NCBI RefSeq assembly: GCF_009695745.1
Contig: NZ_VUNH01000002.1
Coordinates: forward strand, 62,001 to 126,000
From: Pyramidobacter porci
Lineage (GTDB): Bacteria > Synergistota > Synergistia > Synergistales > Dethiosulfovibrionaceae
Reading direction: 5' to 3'
DNA length: 64,000 nt
In this document: one piece after another, positions 61,206 to 64,000 of the stretch
How positions within the stretch are numbered: the first letter of the stretch is position 1
Layout of the letters: every line of letters begins with the position of its first letter
Notes under the pieces: model-generated
What the model was told of the DNA's origin: nothing
The model's input: the letters and a program-made list of their open reading frames with translations, nothing else
The model's database searches: none
Program-made: the position numbers and the translations under genes

Positions 61206-62435
61206 TTAACACCAGAAACGTTCCCCGTGGAACATCTTCGGCCGGCGCGCGAATTCCGCCGGCAGAGCGGCGGTTGACCGCGCCGGAGCGCGGAAAGACG
61301 ACCGCACGGCCGGCGGCGTGGCCGGCGCCGATCTTTTGTTGATGAAGTACCAGGCGCTGCCGATAAGCGCTGCCGTCAGGAGCACGGCGATGGCGACGCG
61401 GAGCGCCGAGATCGGCGACTTGCCGCCGACCCGTCCGGTCTGTCCGTTGACCATGAAGTTGTAGACCTTGCCGTTGTAGCGGAACGACGACAGCCACACC
61501 GGCAGCAGCAGATACTTGAACTTGAGGTCGTCGTAACTGGTCTGTACGTTGACGTTGGCGACCGTGTCGGCGCGGCATTCGTAGCGGATCTTCTGCTCGA
61601 CTTGGCGTTCGAGATGGTCGTGGATCTCCTCGCGGCCCTGTTCCCAGCCGTCGTTGAGGCCGACGGAGTAGCGTTCGGCGGCGTAGCCGGCCAGGTATCG
61701 GGGGTTATAAGCGACGTTGGCCTCAGTGTCGAAGGGCAGAATCTCGTTCAGGATCGAGGCGTCGTGGCGCGCCGTGGCGAGCACGGGATGGTCGTTGACG
61801 AATTCGCTGTAATCGCCGGAAGTGTAGTACCAGTCGGTGACCGTGCGGGTTTTGCCGTCCGCTTCCCTGACCGTGCGGTAGATGCCGTAGCGCCCATCGT
61901 ACTCGGACTCGGTCTGCGTGTCGAAGGTCCAGTAAGGCAGATAGACGCCGTGGAAGGCTTCGGGACGCGCCTTCTGCTTGGCCAGCGACGGGCAGAACAG
62001 TTTGCCGGCGATCCAGCGCTTGAAGTTCGTGCCGGCGGTCTTCTTGTCGATCTTGAACGGGCAGACGCCGCCGGGGGCCATCGTGTCGTCGTCCTGCACC
62101 TCCATGACCTGGTTGGAACCGCAGTAAGGGCATTCGTTGGCGACTTCGAGCGCGTCGTAGATCGTTTCCGCACCGCAGGACTCGCAGAGGACCCGTTTTT
62201 TGGCGGCTCCCCAGTCGTGACTGGCGCGGTCTTCGGCGTCTTCAAAGTCGATCTCGCGGGCGGCCTCGCCGGCCGCGATCTCTTCGGCGTATTCGCAGTA
62301 GGGGCATTTCATGCCGCCCGTGGCGGGATCGAACTCCATGACGCCGCCGCACTGCGGGCATTTCTTGTCGGTCTCGTCCTTGGTTCGGACCCGTACAGGT
62401 TCCTGCTCATCCTGAAAGGCCGGTTTTTCTTCCAT
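61206..62435 (-). CDS. Zinc-ribbon membrane protein (paralogue of the gene at 11.9-13.6 kb)
   Basis: Protein of 409 residues. Two zinc ribbons (CPQCG...CPYCE, about 25-48; CESCG...CPYCG, about 83-104) are followed by a globular domain with VYLPYWTFDTQ and a VNGQTGR motif. A single membrane helix lies at about residues 350-368 and the C-terminal tail is basic. The order of parts matches the paralogue near 12 kb, which has more helices. It lies between the SPFH gene (48 bases) and the alpha-2-macroglobulin gene (60 bases), suggesting one operon. The last codons contain a degenerate parS-like sequence. GGAGAAAA lies before the ATG. Confidence 0.82.
   Translation of the reverse strand: MEEKPAFQDEQEPVRVRTKDETDKKCPQCGGVMEFDPATGGMKCPYCEYAEEIAAGEAAREIDFEDAEDRASHDWGAAKKRVLCESCGAETIYDALEVANECPYCGSNQVMEVQDDDTMAPGGVCPFKIDKKTAGTNFKRWIAGKLFCPSLAKQKARPEAFHGVYLPYWTFDTQTESEYDGRYGIYRTVREADGKTRTVTDWYYTSGDYSEFVNDHPVLATARHDASILNEILPFDTEANVAYNPRYLAGYAAERYSVGLNDGWEQGREEIHDHLERQVEQKIRYECRADTVANVNVQTSYDDLKFKYLLLPVWLSSFRYNGKVYNFMVNGQTGRVGGKSPISALRVAIAVLLTAALIGSAWYFINKRSAPATPPAVRSSFRAPARSTAALPAEFARRPKMFHGERFWC
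61219..61234. other. Degenerate parS-like sequence
   Basis: CGTTCCCCGTGGAACA matches the perfect site at 14249-14264 at 14 of 16 positions. It falls inside the last codons of the zinc-ribbon gene (MFHGER). It may be a weak ParB site or chance. Confidence 0.3.
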
Positions 62436-62483
62436 GAAATTTTCTCCTTTCGAGCGCGATGCGGAAACGCTGCGGAAAATCCT

Positions 62484-63839
62484 TTATTTGGCGACGTTGT
62501 CGTTTTCGTCGAAGGGATCGCCGCACTCTGGGCAGAACTTGGGCGGATGATGGGGATCCTTGGGCTCCCAGCCGCACTTGTCGCACTTGTAGAGCGGTTC
62601 GCCGGCGGGCTTTCTGGCGCCGCATTCGGGGCAGAACTTGCCCTTGTTGACGTGGCCGCAGGTCGGGCAGGTCCAGCCTTCGGCCGGAGCCGGCGCGGGC
62701 TGAGGGGCGCCGCACTCCGAGCAGAACTTGCCGCGATTGCCGTCGTGTCCGCACGTGCCGCACTTCCAGCCGGCGGGAACGGCAGCCGGCGCCGGCTTCG
62801 CGGCCTGCGGGGCGGGGGCTGCGCTCTGCTGCTGCGCGCCCATGGCGAACAGATTGGCCGCGTTCATGCCGCCGGCCTGAGAGGCCATGTTCATGCCCGC
62901 GAAGGCGAACATCGGCCCCGTCGCCGTGTTGGAGGCGGCGGCGCGCATGGCGTCGGCCTGCGCCTGGCCGAGATGGGCGGCCATCATGTTGGGATTGCGG
63001 AGCACGGCGCTGCGCTGCATCTCCTTGATCATCTTCTCGTCCTCTTCGGACGCCTTGACGGAATTCACGCCGAAAGCCACGATCTCGATGCCGCGCAGGG
63101 CCCCCCACTGTTCGGAGAGAATGTCGTTCAGCGCCTTGGCCATCTCCATGGTGTGAGCGGGCAGGGAGCTGTAACGGATGCCCTGTTCGGAAAGACGGGC
63201 GAAGGCGGGCTGCAGCGCCGTCAGCAGCTCGGTCTTGAGCTGGCTGTCGATCTGGTCGCGCGTGTAGACTTCGTTCACGTTGCCGCAGACGTTGGTGTAA
63301 AACAGCATCGGGTTGGTGATGCGGTAGGAATATTCGCCGTTGCAGCGGATGGCGATGTCGATATCGAGGCCGATGTTGCTGTCGACGACACGGAACGGGA
63401 CGGGGTTGGCCGTGCCGTAGCGATTGCCCATGATCTCCTTGGTGTTGAAGTAGTAGACGCGCTGCTCTTTGGGGGCTTCGCCGCCGAAGGAAATGCGCTT
63501 GCCGATGGTCTTGAAGCTTTCCTTAAGGCCGTGCCCGAGCCCGCCGTAGAAGATGCTCGGCTCGCTGGAGGTGTCGTAGACGAACTCGCCCGGTTCGGCG
63601 CAGAGCTCGACGACTTTGCCCTGGTCGACGACGATCATGCACTGGCCGTCGGCCACGGAGATGATCGAACCGTTGCTGATGATGTTGTCGCCGCCCTTGT
63701 TGTTGCCGCGCTTGCCCTTGCGTTTGTAGCCGCGTTCGACGAGCACGTCGCGGTCCATGGCGTCGCAGTAGAAGTATTCGCGCCACTGGTCGGAAAGCAC
63801 GTCTCCCATGGCGCCGCCGATCGCTTTGAAAAGTCCCAT
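62484..63839 (-). CDS. SPFH-domain protein with C-terminal zinc ribbons
   Basis: Protein of 451 residues. The N-terminal part is a YdjI/YjlB-like SPFH domain (about 40-300; YFYCDAMDRDVLVERGYKR, then VYTRDQIDSQLKTELL). An alanine- and methionine-rich linker follows, and then four zinc ribbons in a row (CGTCG...CSECG, CPTCG...CPECG, CDKCG...CPECG). Such proteins assemble into large rings and, in some lineages, sit beside phage-shock or stress genes. ATG 63839 is 8 bases after GAGGGG; a GTG three codons upstream is less likely. First gene of the operon that ends with pbpC. Confidence 0.88.
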   Translation of the reverse strand: MGLFKAIGGAMGDVLSDQWREYFYCDAMDRDVLVERGYKRKGKRGNNKGGDNIISNGSIISVADGQCMIVVDQGKVVELCAEPGEFVYDTSSEPSIFYGGLGHGLKESFKTIGKRISFGGEAPKEQRVYYFNTKEIMGNRYGTANPVPFRVVDSNIGLDIDIAIRCNGEYSYRITNPMLFYTNVCGNVNEVYTRDQIDSQLKTELLTALQPAFARLSEQGIRYSSLPAHTMEMAKALNDILSEQWGALRGIEIVAFGVNSVKASEEDEKMIKEMQRSAVLRNPNMMAAHLGQAQADAMRAAASNTATGPMFAFAGMNMASQAGGMNAANLFAMGAQQQSAAPAPQAAKPAPAAVPAGWKCGTCGHDGNRGKFCSECGAPQPAPAPAEGWTCPTCGHVNKGKFCPECGARKPAGEPLYKCDKCGWEPKDPHHPPKFCPECGDPFDENDNVAK

Positions 63840-64000
63840 TTTCAGCACCCCTCTCAGATTTCTTTCTCAAGTTTTCCCGAGAAATTATTCTTTATTAACA
63901 TCATCGTAAGATTAACATAAAAAGCCGTTTCATGCACGGGGTTTTTGTCGGTTTTCGAGGCTTTCCCGTTTTTGAAAAATGAAAAACGCGCGCGGAAAAA
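63840..64000. other. Upstream region of the SPFH operon
   Basis: AT-rich compared with its surroundings. On the minus strand a TATGTT/TAATCT-rich stretch at about 63908-63924 may carry the promoter, but no clear -35/-10 pair can be chosen. No gene is seen to the window edge. Confidence 0.35.

Overview
The window is high-GC DNA, densely packed on both strands, and reads as chromosome of a diderm, anaerobic, peptide- and amino-acid-fermenting bacterium. An SLH-domain outer-membrane porin, TolC and alpha-2-macroglobulin/PbpC genes show an outer membrane. TAXI-type TRAP transport, an Opp-type peptide importer, several peptidases, gamma-glutamyltransferase and a short fumarate-reductase-like operon suggest a member of the Synergistota, perhaps near Pyramidobacter. 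That placement is inference from gene content; no rRNA or other phylogenetic marker is present. I found no tRNA, rRNA, CRISPR array, prophage or complete insertion sequence.

Layout. 1-7.4 kb (+): a DUF2318 membrane protein, two MacB/FtsX-type permeases and an ATPase, in the order of the FetMP/P19 iron-uptake loci, followed by an FMN-binding protein, a DUF4418 protein and a second permease/ATPase pair. 7.5-10.7 kb (-): a fumarate reductase/succinate dehydrogenase-like operon whose flavoprotein lacks the covalent-FAD histidine. 10.9-14.2 kb (+): ankyrin protein, zinc-ribbon membrane protein, YegP-like protein. 14.25-14.44 kb: a perfect parS-like palindrome and the SRP RNA gene. 14.6-21.2 kb (+): TetR regulator with operator, RND pump, TolC-like protein and membrane-fusion protein. 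21.3-24.4 kb (+): orphan IS3 OrfA-like protein, SLH porin, TetR-like regulator and a 45-residue protein. 24.4-26.6 kb (-): nitroreductase and a DUF4143 ATPase. 26.9-30.5 kb (+): exported protein of unknown function, oligoendopeptidase F, glutamate racemase.

30.6-35.6 kb (+): a compact operon of a DUF6305-like exported protein, a DctM-like permease, a 47-residue membrane protein, an M14/aspartoacylase-type hydrolase and gamma-glutamyltransferase. I read it as a candidate undescribed transporter-plus-hydrolase system for capped or gamma-glutamyl amino acids. 36.1-39.7 kb (+): TAXI binding protein, DUF1850 protein and fused TRAP permease. 40.3-41.8 kb (+): a 511-residue exported protein of unknown function. 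41.9-48.9 kb (-): peptidase T and an oppABCDF-type importer with an internal terminator. 49.5-53.5 kb (+): a GntR-RCK_C (BusR-like) regulator beside a glycine-betaine-type ABC importer, so osmolyte uptake may be controlled by c-di-AMP. 53.6-63.8 kb (-): a probable operon of SPFH protein, zinc-ribbon membrane protein, thioester-less alpha-2-macroglobulin and penicillin-binding protein 1C.

Taken together the window covers metal, peptide, amino-acid and osmolyte import, extracytoplasmic peptide trimming, drug efflux and cell-envelope upkeep. Strong rho-independent hairpins separate most units. Similar hairpins inside the TAXI and Opp operons probably raise binding-protein mRNA above that of the permeases.
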